Assembly (NCBI RefSeq): GCF_024346675.1
Contig: NZ_AP024851.1
Coordinates: 620,001-684,000 of the forward strand
Direction of reading: 5' to 3'
DNA from: Photobacterium sanguinicancri
Lineage (GTDB): Bacteria; Pseudomonadota; Gammaproteobacteria; Enterobacterales; Vibrionaceae
DNA length: 64,000 nucleotides
The notes beneath the pieces were generated by a model. That model was not told where the DNA came from and did not search any database. It saw only the letters and a list, made by a program, of their open reading frames with translations. Shown here piece after piece: positions 18,414 to 28,145 of the stretch (positions within the stretch are counted from its first letter, which is position 1; each line of letters begins with the position of its first letter). The position numbers were made by a program, and so were the translations under genes.

Positions 18414-20183
18414 ATGACTCAACATCGCGCAGCTAAAATTACAATTGCTCATATCAATGACACGCATTCACATTTTGAGCCTTCCGCAATTCAATTTAAC
18501 TTACCTATGCCGACAGAGCAGGGTGAGAGTCTTCCTGTGTACGCCAGTTGTGGCGGATTTTCACGTGTATCTTCTGCTGTGCAGGATGTTAAAAAACAAG
18601 CGTATTTGCATGGACGTGAATTCATGTTTGTTCATGCCGGTGATTGCTTTCAAGGCACTTTGTATTTCTCTCTATATAAAGGGATTGCCAACGCGAAGCT
18701 CTTGAATGCTATTGGTGTAGAAGCGATGGCGTTAGGCAATCATGAACTCGATATGGGGAATCAGACAGTCGCTGATTTTCTCGATTATACAAATTTCCCT
18801 TTATTAGCCGCTAATTGGGATCTTACCCAAGAAGATCAAACTAAAGCTAATCCGTTGCAATCTAAGCCGAACGTATTAACTTACAAGCCTGCAACGGATA
18901 AATCACCCGCTTATGGGCGCTATCTGGTTAAATCAGTCGACGGTGAGAAGATTGCTGTTTTTGGTTTAGCTATTGAAAACATGGAAGGGATCGCGAACCC
19001 AGACCCAGACACGCATTTTCTTAATGTACTAGAGGTCGCAAAAGCAACTGTAAGTGTTATTCGTGCTAATGGCATTAATAAGATCGTTGTTCTAAGCCAT
19101 TTAGGTTACGCGCGTGATCTTTTATTAGCAGAAGAATTAGACGGTGTTGGTGCCATTATTGGTGGCCACACGCATACCATGCAAGGTGACTTTTCTAACC
19201 TTGGTTACGGTGTAACTGATGGCTATGCTCGTATGATCAGTGGCACTTGTGTTGTGCAAGCTGGCTGTAATGCTTTGTCACTTGGTCAACTTGAATTAGA
19301 TTTTAATGCCGATGGCAGTGTTGAACGTGCTGGTGGTGTTCATCAGTTGTTACTTGGCCGTCAATTTACCTTAGATGCTTCGCGTACAGAACATTTAGAA
19401 GAAGGTCAGCATCAAGCCGTGAAGGCATACCTGCAGGCACAATCTAACGTACGATTTTGTGTTAAAGATCCTGAAATTGAAAATCTGCTGAACAATGATT
19501 ATCGCCCAGCAGTGCGCAAGTTGCAGACGCAGCTCATTACCAAAGTACCTGAACCTTTGCGTCATACTCGTATTCCAGATGCCAAAGGCCCAAGCCAAAT
19601 TGCGCCTTTAGTTGTTGATGCGTTTCGTTGGCAAGGCGTACAGCAGGGCTATGATGTTGATTTTGCCATTCACAATGCGGGTGGGGTACGTGCATCATTG
19701 AACCCGGGTCCATTGACCTCTGCTGATATTGCAGGACGTTTATTACCTTTTGCTATTGGCCTGATGGTTTATAAAGTTAAAGGTAAATACCTGCGTCAAG
19801 CACTTGAAGGTGCAATAAACAATGCCATTGATAATGGTGTTGAAGGCACGGGAAGTGGTAGTTTTCCATATGTATCGAACTTACGTTTTACTTATCGGTG
19901 CTGTGCAGAGAAAGGTGCGCGTGTAGAATCGTTAGAAACCTGTAAAGATAACGAGTGGCGACTGATCGAAGATGATGTTGTATATACATCGGTATCTTCT
20001 GGTTATACCGCGACAGGTAAAGAAGGTTATGATGCGTTGCTCAACTATGACATGGAGCCTGTTGCATTGAACGTGACGATGGCTGAAGCGTTTGAGGCTT
20101 ATGCTCATACGCTTTCCGAGCTTAGAGCGCCTGATTCGATTCGTGTTAACTACATTCCTTGCCAATGTGCGGATGTTGCTTAG
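18414..20183 (+). CDS. UshA-like 5'-nucleotidase / UDP-sugar hydrolase, apparently without signal peptide
   Basis: This 589-residue two-domain metallophosphoesterase removes phosphate from nucleotides or splits UDP-sugars. The metal site is complete: D16 and H18 in NDTHSH, D77 in HAGDCFQG, N109-H110 in LGNHELD, H229 in LSHLG and H252/H254 in GGHTHT. The C-terminal substrate domain carries HNAGGVRASLN. Family members are normally exported, but this one begins MTQHRAAKITIAHINDTH with no hydrophobic leader, so it appears cytoplasmic. No in-frame extension exists, because a TGA lies at 18405. The strong GGAGG at 18395 is 14 bases from the ATG, an unusually long spacing. It ends at a strong terminator and looks monocistronic. 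Confidence 0.88.
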   Translation: MTQHRAAKITIAHINDTHSHFEPSAIQFNLPMPTEQGESLPVYASCGGFSRVSSAVQDVKKQAYLHGREFMFVHAGDCFQGTLYFSLYKGIANAKLLNAIGVEAMALGNHELDMGNQTVADFLDYTNFPLLAANWDLTQEDQTKANPLQSKPNVLTYKPATDKSPAYGRYLVKSVDGEKIAVFGLAIENMEGIANPDPDTHFLNVLEVAKATVSVIRANGINKIVVLSHLGYARDLLLAEELDGVGAIIGGHTHTMQGDFSNLGYGVTDGYARMISGTCVVQAGCNALSLGQLELDFNADGSVERAGGVHQLLLGRQFTLDASRTEHLEEGQHQAVKAYLQAQSNVRFCVKDPEIENLLNNDYRPAVRKLQTQLITKVPEPLRHTRIPDAKGPSQIAPLVVDAFRWQGVQQGYDVDFAIHNAGGVRASLNPGPLTSADIAGRLLPFAIGLMVYKVKGKYLRQALEGAINNAIDNGVEGTGSGSFPYVSNLRFTYRCCAEKGARVESLETCKDNEWRLIEDDVVYTSVSSGYTATGKEGYDALLNYDMEPVALNVTMAEAFEAYAHTLSELRAPDSIRVNYIPCQCADVA

Positions 20184-20214
20184 CTTAAGTATTGTCTTCG
20201 TTGGTTAACCCTTT

Positions 20215-20246
20215 AAAAAACATCAACCTTGGTTGGTGTTTTTTTT
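20215..20246 (+). terminator. Terminator of the nucleotidase gene
   Basis: A-run, CATCAAC / GTTGGTG stem with a CTTG loop, then eight T's. It is a strong intrinsic terminator. Confidence 0.92.
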
Positions 20247-20384
20247 GCGCTTTACCAAAGTTAGATATCACCTCTCGAAATCTCAAAAATCCGTGTGAAA
20301 TCCGCTCAAGAAATGTTCAGTGTTGACGATAAAAATACAGAGGGTGTAGATGTGAGATAACAGTAGAGTTCGTATGGAGTTCGT

Positions 20385-20477
20385 ATGCATAAAGATTGGA
20401 TAGACGTCGCTATGGTCGTAGGCTGGGTTTCTGCGTGGGGAATATTGATTTATTTGATGCCATCTGTTGGCTTATAA
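20385..20477 (+). CDS. Possible 30-residue single-span membrane peptide
   Basis: This short frame reads MHKDWIDVAMVVGWVSAWGI, then LIYLMPSVGL and stop. It has a polar N-terminus and one hydrophobic segment of about 20 residues, the usual form of a bacterial small membrane protein. GGAG lies 5 bases before the ATG, which is good spacing. It sits between the nucleotidase terminator and the terminator that faces ribB, so it would be its own transcript or use a promoter in 20247-20384. I know of no named relative. The claim rests on the ribosome site, hydrophobicity and isolated position, and it could be a chance frame. Confidence 0.5.
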   Translation: MHKDWIDVAMVVGWVSAWGILIYLMPSVGL

Positions 20478-20537
20478 CACCGAATCGTTTAAATAAAGGT
20501 GTTTTTACGACAGTATTTATATCCGTCTAAACTAGAT

Positions 20538-20569
20538 AAAAAAGCTGCACCATAGCAGCACAGCTTTTT
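20538..20569. terminator. Terminator of ribB (and possibly of the small frame opposite)
   Basis: AAAAAAGCTG pairs with CAGCTTTTT, with an inner GCTGC / GCAGC alternative. T-runs appear on both strands. It lies 20 bases past the ribB stop. Confidence 0.8.
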
Positions 20570-20588
20570 CGTAGCTAAGCATTAAGCA

Positions 20589-21263
20589 TTAAGCGATTTC
20601 AGCTAAAGCGTCCTGCGTATTTGCTTCTTTTGCCAAACGATAAGCGGCTAAATCTTCAATGGTTAGCACTGGCATATCATGCTCTTCACCAAACGCAATA
20701 ACCTCTGGTAGGCGTGCCATTGTGCCATCTGGGTTCGTAAGCTCACACAAAACACCGTATGGCTTCAAGCCTGAAAGACGCATTAAGTCGATGGTGGCTT
20801 CAGTATGACCACGACGCCCCAGCACACCTTCTGCATTCGCTTTTAGTGGGAACACATGGCCTGGGCGGCAAAGATCGGATGGTTTAGCATCGTAAGCAAT
20901 AGCGGCTTTGATGGTTGTTACGCGATCAGCGGCAGAAACACCTGTTGTCACGCCATGTGTTGCTTCGATCGTCACTGTAAAGCCAGTTTCATTGGCGCTA
21001 GTGTTGTTTTCTACCATCATAGGTAATTCAAGCTGTTCAACGCGCTCGTCCGTTAAACATAAGCAGACAATGCCTGAACATTCACGGATCATTAATGCCA
21101 TTTGCGCTGGTGTTAAGGTTTCTGCTGCGAAAATGATATCGCCTTCGTTTTCACGATCTTCATCATCAACAACAAGTACACCGCGACCTTGGCGGATTGC
21201 TTCTAACCCTGCTTCAACACGTTGGAAAGCAGTTCCGAAAGGGGAAAGTAGAGACTGATTCAT
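20589..21263 (-). CDS. ribB: 3,4-dihydroxy-2-butanone-4-phosphate synthase
   Basis: This 224-residue cytoplasmic enzyme converts ribulose-5-phosphate to 3,4-dihydroxy-2-butanone-4-phosphate and formate, supplying the four-carbon unit of riboflavin. The acidic active-site loop [18 protein letters not shown] and RRGHTEA are intact. There is no fused RibA domain. ATG 21263 follows GGAG and matches the E. coli RibB start ([10 protein letters not shown]); the longer frame runs into the leader. An FMN riboswitch lies upstream, so synthesis should fall when FMN is plentiful. It stands apart from other rib genes, as in many gammaproteobacteria. Confidence 0.97.
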   Translation of the reverse strand: MNQSLLSPFGTAFQRVEAGLEAIRQGRGVLVVDDEDRENEGDIIFAAETLTPAQMALMIRECSGIVCLCLTDERVEQLELPMMVENNTSANETGFTVTIEATHGVTTGVSAADRVTTIKAAIAYDAKPSDLCRPGHVFPLKANAEGVLGRRGHTEATIDLMRLSGLKPYGVLCELTNPDGTMARLPEVIAFGEEHDMPVLTIEDLAAYRLAKEANTQDALAEIA

Positions 21264-21437
21264 GGTAAATAACTCCAAATATAATATTGATACCAGAATC
21301 AGGGCATAGAAAGGCAGCGTTTCAGGAAAACTGAAATAACTTAAACCACCAAATTCTCGATACCTAGGTGTAAGCAACTAGATATGAGTCAATAGTGTAT
21401 ATGTAAAGCATGAGGCAGCAATAGATACTGGCCTCCA

Positions 21438-21620
21438 CTGATCCTCTTTCATCCGGACTATGACCGTCGGCTCTGGGTTTACACCAGATCTGCTGACCTT
21501 GAAAAAGCGAACAAAAAGCCCGTTATGTTCAAGCGCTCGCGGGCTGATAAAGGGTTATATAGAGAGTAACTGCCTTTATTTACCGCCGGTGGGGAATTTC
21601 GCCCCGCCCTGAGAATTCAT
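21438..21620 (-). ncRNA. FMN riboswitch (RFN element) controlling ribB
   Basis: Read on the minus strand, the leader contains the conserved RFN pieces in order: CTCAGGGCGGGGCGAAATTC, CCCACCGGCGGTAA, a variable arm with AGCCCGCGAGCGC, GGTCAGCAGATCTGGTG, CCAGAGCCGACGGTCATAGT and CCGGATGAAAGAGGAT. About 175 bases separate it from the ribB start. In this class FMN binding reduces expression by termination or by hiding the ribosome site; which applies here cannot be decided by eye. Ends are approximate. Confidence 0.96.
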
Positions 21621-21695
21621 CTGCATCATAGAAAAATCGTTTCGATCAGGCAAGCGATTCGCTTAAGTCGGTGTAATTTGTTTGAAGTTGGGACG

Positions 21696-22634
21696 TTATT
21701 GATTGATTTGTAGCCTAGATGCGCGCTTATGAAGTCGTGGCGATATGTATTTCACAAAAAGGGGTAAACAAAAGGTTGGAAATTGAATTGCTCCCATAAT
21801 TGCGAGATATTCTGGCCCTAAATAACTACTTGCGACGGTAAATGTGAGCAATACATTTCGATTAGCAGCAGTTATTGCAGCAACTAATGCTTTGTCGACG
21901 CCTTGTCGGTGGTAGCAGATATATCCTGCTATAAAAAAGAGTGCGCATAACGTAATGCCGATTAACAGGTATTGCATGCCTAGCCAGAGCGATAAATCAA
22001 ACATGTCACGGAACTCTCCGACGAGCCCGAAGGGAAAACTAAAGACTAATAGAATAGTGAACTGCGATAGTTTTCCGTGAATTCGGTGTAGGGTTTCTTT
22101 AGGTACTAAGTGGTGACAAAAAGCAGAAATCAGCATAGGCCCTGCAATAAATATAACCAAGCGTACGAAGTAACTCTTCATATCCAGGCTGAAAGCTTCG
22201 TCTTGGAAAATCATTAGATTAAAATAGAGAACAGCTGGCATTAATAACGTTGTTGCGATTGTCATTGCCATTGCTTCTAATGCATCTAAGCCGATTGAGC
22301 GTGCAATAGCCGGTGTCGCAAACAGCGAGCCTGTGGCTGTAACTGCTGATATTGCAACTAATAATGCGCTATTCACACCTAGCAGAGCGGCTACTGAACA
22401 GCTGATGAGTGATAACCCAATCGCATGGAATATGGCATAGCCCCATACTTGTCGTTCGGCTAGCTTTTTAATTAATACATTCTGTTTTATGCCAAGCAGG
22501 GTAAATAGCATAAGGAAAAACAGAATGAGAGGGAGATAGGGGAAAAGTGCTTTTGATGCGTTGGGTATTAAAAAGCCTAATACAGCCGCAAGCATTAAAA
22601 GTAATGATGAATGTTTTGAAACAAATGACAACAT
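21696..22634 (-). CDS. BASS-type (bile acid:sodium symporter fold) membrane transporter
   Basis: This 312-residue inner-membrane protein has about nine to ten hydrophobic segments. The late segment AAITAANRNVLLTFTVASSY resembles the conserved helix of the BASS (SBF/arsenite-permease-like) group, and the overall length fits. Substrates of bacterial members range from organic acids to pantoate and arsenite, so none is assigned. Its start has only a weak ribosome site (GAGTG). It ends about 75 bases from the ribB riboswitch and is transcribed in the same direction. Whether the two form one transcript is unclear; a link to riboflavin transport is not supported by the sequence. Confidence 0.6.
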   Translation of the reverse strand: MLSFVSKHSSLLLMLAAVLGFLIPNASKALFPYLPLILFFLMLFTLLGIKQNVLIKKLAERQVWGYAIFHAIGLSLISCSVAALLGVNSALLVAISAVTATGSLFATPAIARSIGLDALEAMAMTIATTLLMPAVLYFNLMIFQDEAFSLDMKSYFVRLVIFIAGPMLISAFCHHLVPKETLHRIHGKLSQFTILLVFSFPFGLVGEFRDMFDLSLWLGMQYLLIGITLCALFFIAGYICYHRQGVDKALVAAITAANRNVLLTFTVASSYLGPEYLAIMGAIQFPTFCLPLFVKYISPRLHKRASRLQINQ

Positions 22635-22902
22635 AAAAAAGACACTCGCTAAATTGTTGCCTTATTGTTACTACAAGCTGCAATTAAAAACAAACTTATT
22701 CTATGTTATTCATTAGATAGCTAAAAAACGTAGTTTTATTCATTCTTTTTGTTGTTATATTCCTCCTGCCTAATTCTTGCCTAACAATTAATTAACGTAT
22801 TAGTTTTTCTTATTTTAATTTGAAAATATTGTCATTTTTGGAACGAAAAATAAGCGGCTATTATTACCGCAGTTCAAAATTAAACCATAAGTAGAGGCAA
22901 TC

Positions 22903-23094
22903 ATGGCACAGGCACTTAACTTCGATACCATTGCTCCAGCAAGCACTGAAACTAAGAAAGCCTATGCGTTAGATATCAAAGGATTGATTGCACACGCATT
23001 AGACGTTCTTTTTGGCGGCTCTAAGTCACCTAAACAATATAATGTATCGGATCTTCCGGTACACCTACAAAAAGACATCGGCATGTATCGCTAG
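22903..23094 (+). CDS. Small DUF1127-like protein
   Basis: This 63-residue protein starts after a good ribosome site (AGAGG, 6 bases from ATG). Its C-terminus, YNVSDLPVHLQKDIGMYR, matches the DUF1127 pattern of a short arginine- or lysine-tipped motif ending in KDIG. DUF1127 proteins elsewhere have been linked to RNA turnover and phosphate or stress responses. The N-terminal half is unrelated to anything I know. A strong terminator follows directly, and an AT-rich upstream region of 268 bases probably carries the promoter, so it is a stand-alone gene. Confidence 0.75.
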   Translation: MAQALNFDTIAPASTETKKAYALDIKGLIAHALDVLFGGSKSPKQYNVSDLPVHLQKDIGMYR

Positions 23095-23122
23095 TCGATA
23101 ACTGTAGTTATTAATAAATTCT

Positions 23123-23150
23123 AAACGCCAGCTCTGATGCTGGCGTTTTT
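23123..23150 (+). terminator. Terminator of the DUF1127-like gene
   Basis: AAACGCCAGC / GCTGGCGTTT with a 6-nt loop and trailing T's. The remaining stretch to 23411 is AT-rich, with nothing further recognised. Confidence 0.93.
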
Positions 23151-23411
23151 CATTTCTGAAGCCTTCACAACTCTCTTTACGCTCTGTTTTATTCATACCT
23201 TGTTGTTTTCCTCACTCGTTATTCACGATAAATCGAAGTTGATTGACTTTACTTCATACCTTTGTTGCTATTCTACATTGTTCTTTTTTGTCTAAATTGC
23301 GCTCAAGGCAATGCTTCACAAGGGTTTTTTTCTATATTTTAACCTTGGTTTAATTTTTCTTCTGTACTCTGTGGCATTATCAATAGATAGGCTTTTTAGG
23401 AGATGAATAAC

Positions 23412-23693
23412 GTGGGTTTTCTGTCAAAACTATTTGGCTTCAATAAAGAAGAAAAAACGCCTGTGGCTGCTGAGCCGATTGAGCATAATGGGTATCAAAT
23501 TTACCCTGAACCGATTGCTGAAGGCGGGCAGTTCCGTATTGCTGGCCGTATTTGTAAAACCATCGACGGCGAGTTAAAAACGCACACATTCATTCGTTCT
23601 GATTTGTTAGGTTCAAAGCAAGATGCAGAGACCTTCATGCTAGATAAAGCGAGAATGTTCATCGATCAAAATGGTGACCGCATGTTTAATTAG
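23412..23693 (+). CDS. HlyU-family (PF10115) small protein
   Basis: This 93-residue protein fits the PF10115 family that Pfam calls transcriptional activator HlyU, seen in GYQIYPEPIAEGGQFRIAGR and the FIRSDLLGS segment. It is not the ArsR-type HlyU of Vibrio haemolysin control, and its real function is unclear. ATG 23403 sits directly against the AGGAG at 23398, which is too close. GTG 23412 lies 9 bases after AGGAG and gives MGFLSKLFGF, the usual family beginning, so GTG is preferred. It is a single gene, followed by a 480-base gap before pntA. Confidence 0.78.
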   Translation: MGFLSKLFGFNKEEKTPVAAEPIEHNGYQIYPEPIAEGGQFRIAGRICKTIDGELKTHTFIRSDLLGSKQDAETFMLDKARMFIDQNGDRMFN

Positions 23694-24176
23694 CATCGTT
23701 TGCTCCTTGTATGCTCATATTACTGTATGCAGCGGTGGGAGTAGTCGTAGTTAATAAACATGGGTAAATATAATAGTTTCTTGGTTTGAGGATCATGGAG
23801 TACTACTGATCGCTGATGGTGCTGCATGATCATCAAGTTTGAAATGGTGGCTGATCTTTCGATGTGATTAATAGCTAGCCAACGTTTTAAACAGACATTT
23901 TTAATACGAAGTGTGGTCTTTTTAGCCTGATTTCTTGCTTGTGACGTGTTTATTAGTCATTTATGTAATTACTTATAGCTAAATGCCCGTTTTATAAAGT
24001 GGTTTGACCTCTGTCCTGATGTTAAAAGTGTTATTTAATTTCATTAGTCAGCGACATTTGATGTAAATTATCGGCTATTGTTGGGTTTTTTTGTGTTTTT
24101 CTTACAAAGTACTTGATATTACGTTGTTGGTTGGATACAAGATCATTACATTAATGCCAATGTTCAGGGAATAATA
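23694..24176. other. Intergenic stretch before pntA
   Basis: This AT-rich 483-base gap should hold the pntAB promoter. I see no credible open frame, tRNA or clear terminator in it. Confidence 0.5.
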
Positions 24177-25733
24177 ATGCAGATTGGTGTGCCAAAAGAA
24201 ATACTCGCGCACGAAACGCGAGTGGCTGCTACGCCTAAAACGGTTGAGCAGTTATTAAAAATGGGGTTCAGTGTTGCGATTGAAAGTAATGCTGGTGTCT
24301 TGGCTAGTTTTGACGATGCGGCTTTTGAAGCGGCGGGTGCAACTATCGTTTCAACCGAGGATGTGTGGCAATCAGATTTAATTCTGAAAGTTAACGCACC
24401 ACAGGTTAATGACGAAACTGGCGTCGATGAATTTGAATTGATAAAAGAAGGCGCAAGCCTTGTTAGCTTTATTTGGCCTGCTCAGAACCAAGAATTGCTA
24501 GAAAAGCTATCAACTAAAAACATCAATATCATGGCGATGGACTCTGTACCGCGTATTTCGCGTGCGCAAGCACTTGATGCGTTGAGTTCTATGGCAAATA
24601 TCGCGGGTTACCGTGCTGTTGTTGAAGCGGCTCATGAGTTTGGTCGTTTCTTTACGGGCCAAATCACAGCTGCTGGTAAGGTTCCACCTGCGAAAGTATT
24701 AGTTGCTGGTGCGGGTGTTGCTGGCCTAGCGGCTATCGGTGCTGCTGGTAGCCTTGGTGCTATTGTTCGTTCTTTTGATGTGCGTCCTGAGGTTAAGGAA
24801 CAAGTTGAAAGTATGGGTGCTGTTTTCCTTGAAGTCGATTTCAAAGAAGACACCAGTACTGGCGATGGTTACGCAAAAGAAATGTCCGATGAATTCAACA
24901 AAGCAGCCGAGCGTTTATACGCAGAGCAAGCAAAAGACGTTGATATCATCATTACGACAGCATTGATCCCTGGCCGTCCTGCGCCTAAATTGATCACCAA
25001 AGAAATGGTTGATTCAATGAAAGCGGGTAGCGTGATTGTCGATTTGGCAGCGGCTAACGGCGGTAACTGTGCATACACTGAAGCTAACAAAGTGATTACG
25101 ACGCCAAACGGTGTGAAAATCATTGGTTACACCGATATGGTAGGTCGCTTGCCGACTCAATCATCTCAGTTGTACGGTACAAACCTTGTTAACTTGCTCA
25201 AACTGCTTTGTAAAGAGAAAGACGGTAACATCAACATCGATTTTGATGATGAAGTGCTACGCGGTCTTACTGTGATCAAAGACGGTGAGATCACTTGGCC
25301 AGCGCCACCAATCAAAGTATCGGCTGCGCCTCAAAAACCAGCTCCAGAAGTTAAACCTAAAGTTAAAGCTGAAGAAAAACCGACTTCTCCTGTGAAGAAA
25401 TATGGTTTGATGGCGGCAGGTTTAGCAGCATTCGGTTGGATTGCAAATTATGCTCCTGCTGAATTCCTTGCTCACTTTACGGTATTCGTTCTGGCATGTG
25501 TTGTTGGCTATTACGTGGTATGGAATGTATCTCATGCATTGCACACTCCGCTAATGTCGGTAACAAATGCTATTTCAGGCATCATCATTATTGGTGCGGT
25601 ATTGCAGATAGGTCAGGGGATAGGTGTTGTCACCTTCTTGGCGTTTATTGCTGTTTTAATTGCAAGTATCAATATTTTTGGTGGCTTTATGGTGACCAGA
25701 CGCATGCTTGAAATGTTCCGTAAAGATAAATAA
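24177..25733 (+). CDS. pntA: NAD(P) transhydrogenase subunit alpha
   Basis: PntA (518 residues) is the NAD(H)-binding subunit of the proton-translocating transhydrogenase, which uses the proton gradient to make NADPH from NADH. The soluble domain I shows [20 protein letters not shown] at the start, the nucleotide-binding [20 protein letters not shown] and [16 protein letters not shown] Pro/Lys-rich linker near residues 382-405 leads into four C-terminal membrane segments. The length matches E. coli PntA. It is followed after 10 bases by pntB, whose product forms the rest of the proton channel and the NADP(H) site. Confidence 0.97.
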   Translation: MQIGVPKEILAHETRVAATPKTVEQLLKMGFSVAIESNAGVLASFDDAAFEAAGATIVSTEDVWQSDLILKVNAPQVNDETGVDEFELIKEGASLVSFIWPAQNQELLEKLSTKNINIMAMDSVPRISRAQALDALSSMANIAGYRAVVEAAHEFGRFFTGQITAAGKVPPAKVLVAGAGVAGLAAIGAAGSLGAIVRSFDVRPEVKEQVESMGAVFLEVDFKEDTSTGDGYAKEMSDEFNKAAERLYAEQAKDVDIIITTALIPGRPAPKLITKEMVDSMKAGSVIVDLAAANGGNCAYTEANKVITTPNGVKIIGYTDMVGRLPTQSSQLYGTNLVNLLKLLCKEKDGNINIDFDDEVLRGLTVIKDGEITWPAPPIKVSAAPQKPAPEVKPKVKAEEKPTSPVKKYGLMAAGLAAFGWIANYAPAEFLAHFTVFVLACVVGYYVVWNVSHALHTPLMSVTNAISGIIIIGAVLQIGQGIGVVTFLAFIAVLIASINIFGGFMVTRRMLEMFRKDK

Positions 25734-25743
25734 GGAGTAACAC

Positions 25744-27120
25744 ATGTCTGCAGGAATCGTACAAGCGGCATACCTTGTTGCTGCGGTACTATTTATCATG
25801 TCTCTTGCGGGGCTTTCCAAGCAAGAAACAGCACGCGCAGGTAACTACTATGGCATCGCGGGTATGGGGATTGCGCTTCTAGCAACAATCTTTGGTCCTG
25901 ATGCGCAAGGTACTAGCTGGATCATCTTAGCGATGGTTATCGGTGGTGGTATCGGTATGCACCTTGCTAAGAAAGTTGAAATGACTGAAATGCCTGAACT
26001 GGTTGCTATTCTACATAGCTTCGTTGGTTTAGCGGCAGTGCTAGTTGGTTTCAATACTTACATTGATCATGGCGAGCTAACAGGCGCACTATTGAACATC
26101 CACCTTGTGGAAGTCTTCCTTGGTGTATTCATTGGTGCTGTAACCTTCACTGGTTCAATCGTTGCGTTTGGTAAACTGCGCGGCATTATTGATTCTAAGT
26201 CTTTAATGCTTCCTCATCGCCATAAGCTAAACCTTGCGGCGTTAGTCGTTTCTTTCCTTCTTATGCTTTACTTCGTGAACGTAGAAGGTTCGACATTTGC
26301 ACTGATTGTAGTAACGCTTATTGCATTTGCATTTGGTTATCACTTAGTAGCATCAATCGGTGGCGCAGATATGCCAGTGGTTGTTTCTATGCTTAACTCA
26401 TACTCTGGTTGGGCAGCAGCGGCAGCGGGCTTCATGCTAGCCAATGACCTATTGATCGTGACAGGTGCATTGGTTGGTTCTTCTGGTGCCATTCTGTCTT
26501 ACATCATGTGTAAAGCGATGAACCGTTCGTTTATCAGCGTTATTGCGGGTGGTTTTGGTACTGAAGTTGTTGTTTCTTCTTCTGACGAAGAGCAAGGTGA
26601 GCACCGTGAAGCATCAGCGGAAGAAGTTGCTGAAATGCTGAAAGATGCGAAATCAGTCGTGATTACTCCAGGGTACGGTATGGCAGTAGCGCAAGCTCAA
26701 TACCCAGTACACGAGATCACTGATAAGTTACGTGCTCAAGGCGTGAATGTTCGCTTTGGTATTCACCCTGTAGCGGGTCGTTTACCTGGCCACATGAACG
26801 TACTGTTAGCGGAAGCAAAAGTACCATACGACATCGTATTAGAGATGGATGAGATTAATGATGATCTATCTGATACCGATGTAGTTTTGGTTATTGGCGC
26901 GAATGACACAGTTAACCCTGCTGCAATGGAAGATCCAAACAGCCCAATCGCAGGTATGCCTGTACTGGAAGTTTGGAATGCGAAACACGTAATTGTGTTT
27001 AAGCGTTCTATGAATACAGGTTACGCGGGTGTTCAAAACCCACTGTTCTTTAAAGAGAACACACAGATGCTATTTGGTGATGCGAAAGCAAGTGTTGATG
27101 ATATTTCAAAATTCTTGTAA
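25744..27120 (+). CDS. pntB: NAD(P) transhydrogenase subunit beta
   Basis: PntB (458 residues) completes the transhydrogenase. The N-terminal two-thirds hold about nine membrane helices, including [20 protein letters not shown]. The C-terminal NADP(H)-binding domain III shows [44 protein letters not shown] and [25 protein letters not shown] lies 6 bases before the ATG. Together with pntA it makes a two-gene operon ended by a strong terminator. Confidence 0.97.
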   Translation: MSAGIVQAAYLVAAVLFIMSLAGLSKQETARAGNYYGIAGMGIALLATIFGPDAQGTSWIILAMVIGGGIGMHLAKKVEMTEMPELVAILHSFVGLAAVLVGFNTYIDHGELTGALLNIHLVEVFLGVFIGAVTFTGSIVAFGKLRGIIDSKSLMLPHRHKLNLAALVVSFLLMLYFVNVEGSTFALIVVTLIAFAFGYHLVASIGGADMPVVVSMLNSYSGWAAAAAGFMLANDLLIVTGALVGSSGAILSYIMCKAMNRSFISVIAGGFGTEVVVSSSDEEQGEHREASAEEVAEMLKDAKSVVITPGYGMAVAQAQYPVHEITDKLRAQGVNVRFGIHPVAGRLPGHMNVLLAEAKVPYDIVLEMDEINDDLSDTDVVLVIGANDTVNPAAMEDPNSPIAGMPVLEVWNAKHVIVFKRSMNTGYAGVQNPLFFKENTQMLFGDAKASVDDISKFL

Positions 27121-27164
27121 TCGTTAATACCATATAGGAAAGAGCATTTTAGCTGCTCTGTAAT

Positions 27165-27197
27165 CGGCCACAGTATGTAGATACTGTGGCCGTTTTT
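27165..27197 (+). terminator. Terminator of pntAB
   Basis: A perfect 12-bp stem CGGCCACAGTAT / ATACTGTGGCCG with a 4-nt loop and five T's. Confidence 0.95.
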
Positions 27198-27410
27198 ATT
27201 TCCTTTCTTTGTCGCTGTCCTATCACCAACTGCGGTATTCATATCGGATTCATAGCATGTCCTCTAAACTGTATTGATACTCTTGATATTAAAGCTAAGA
27301 GTTATTACCATACTCGCATAAAAGATCTGATCCTTTATTTTGACTTATTAAAGAAACAGAGCTTGAGAAAAGGGTCGTAAATCCATCAATAGTAGGAATA
27401 AGGCAGCATT

Positions 27411-27878
27411 ATGAAAATGATAAAGTTACCTCTTTGCATCTTCATTTTTATATCGTTGTCAGGATGTGTTCAAACCTTAGAAAGTCGAGGTCGTTTATAC
27501 AAGCCACAGGTGAGTATCATTTCGATATTCGAGATTAAAAATGTCACTAATCCGTATAAAAAGGCATTAGATTGCACATACAGCGTTGTCGGTGACTCTA
27601 GAGCAATCAGCCGTTCTGCAGATTGGCGCCAAGATGAAGATCAAAAATTTTCTTTAACTTATAACGTTAAGACGATGGGCGGAGTATATGGTTTGTTTAG
27701 AGAAGATTGGACAGTCTTTGTTTATGTAAGAAGTAAGCGTTTAATTTTACGATACACTAAGCAATCAAATTTATCTGCTAATGCTTTTGATAACACACAC
27801 TTTGTTTACAAGGATGAAGTAGAAGCGGTTAATCACTCATCTCTCAAGTTTTATCAATGCGTCAGTGGAAGAATATAG
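27411..27878 (+). CDS. Putative lipoprotein of unknown function
   Basis: This 155-residue protein has a lipoprotein signal: a basic start (MKMIK), a hydrophobic core and the lipobox LSGC at about residue 19, so it is probably anchored in the outer or inner membrane on the periplasmic side. The mature part has further cysteines (DCTYSV, FYQCVSG) and many basic residues. I do not recognise a family. It sits alone after the pntAB terminator, with its own upstream region of about 200 bases. A periplasmic or envelope location is the only inference offered. Confidence 0.75.
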   Translation: MKMIKLPLCIFIFISLSGCVQTLESRGRLYKPQVSIISIFEIKNVTNPYKKALDCTYSVVGDSRAISRSADWRQDEDQKFSLTYNVKTMGGVYGLFREDWTVFVYVRSKRLILRYTKQSNLSANAFDNTHFVYKDEVEAVNHSSLKFYQCVSGRI

Positions 27879-27980
27879 CACTTATTAAAAGCAACAACGG
27901 CTCGACTTACTTTTACTTTGTAGTGATGACCTAAATTTTTATCATTGCTGCTAGGCGGATGTTTAGCGATGGCTTGTTAA

Positions 27981-28012
27981 TAGCACATAGCACATAGCAC
28001 ATAGCACATAGC
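27981..28012. repeat. Heptanucleotide tandem repeat TAGCACA
   Basis: Four full copies of TAGCACA plus a partial TAGC run without interruption, about 130 bases before the methyltransferase start. Such repeats can change length by replication slippage. It lies in non-coding sequence. Confidence 0.9.
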
Positions 28013-28145
28013 GCTGTGCAGCTACCCATAGCAAGTAAATGATAATGTGAATCACTTCGTATTTGTGAGCTGCTTTTATTGCCAGATACTTTTTTTAGGC
28101 AGATGCTCTTGTAAGCTGATCATAGCGTACACAGGGGCGGTAAGT

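Noticed and set aside
27186..27380. 64-residue frame after pntB
   Set aside because: It begins inside the pntAB terminator and has no family-like content.
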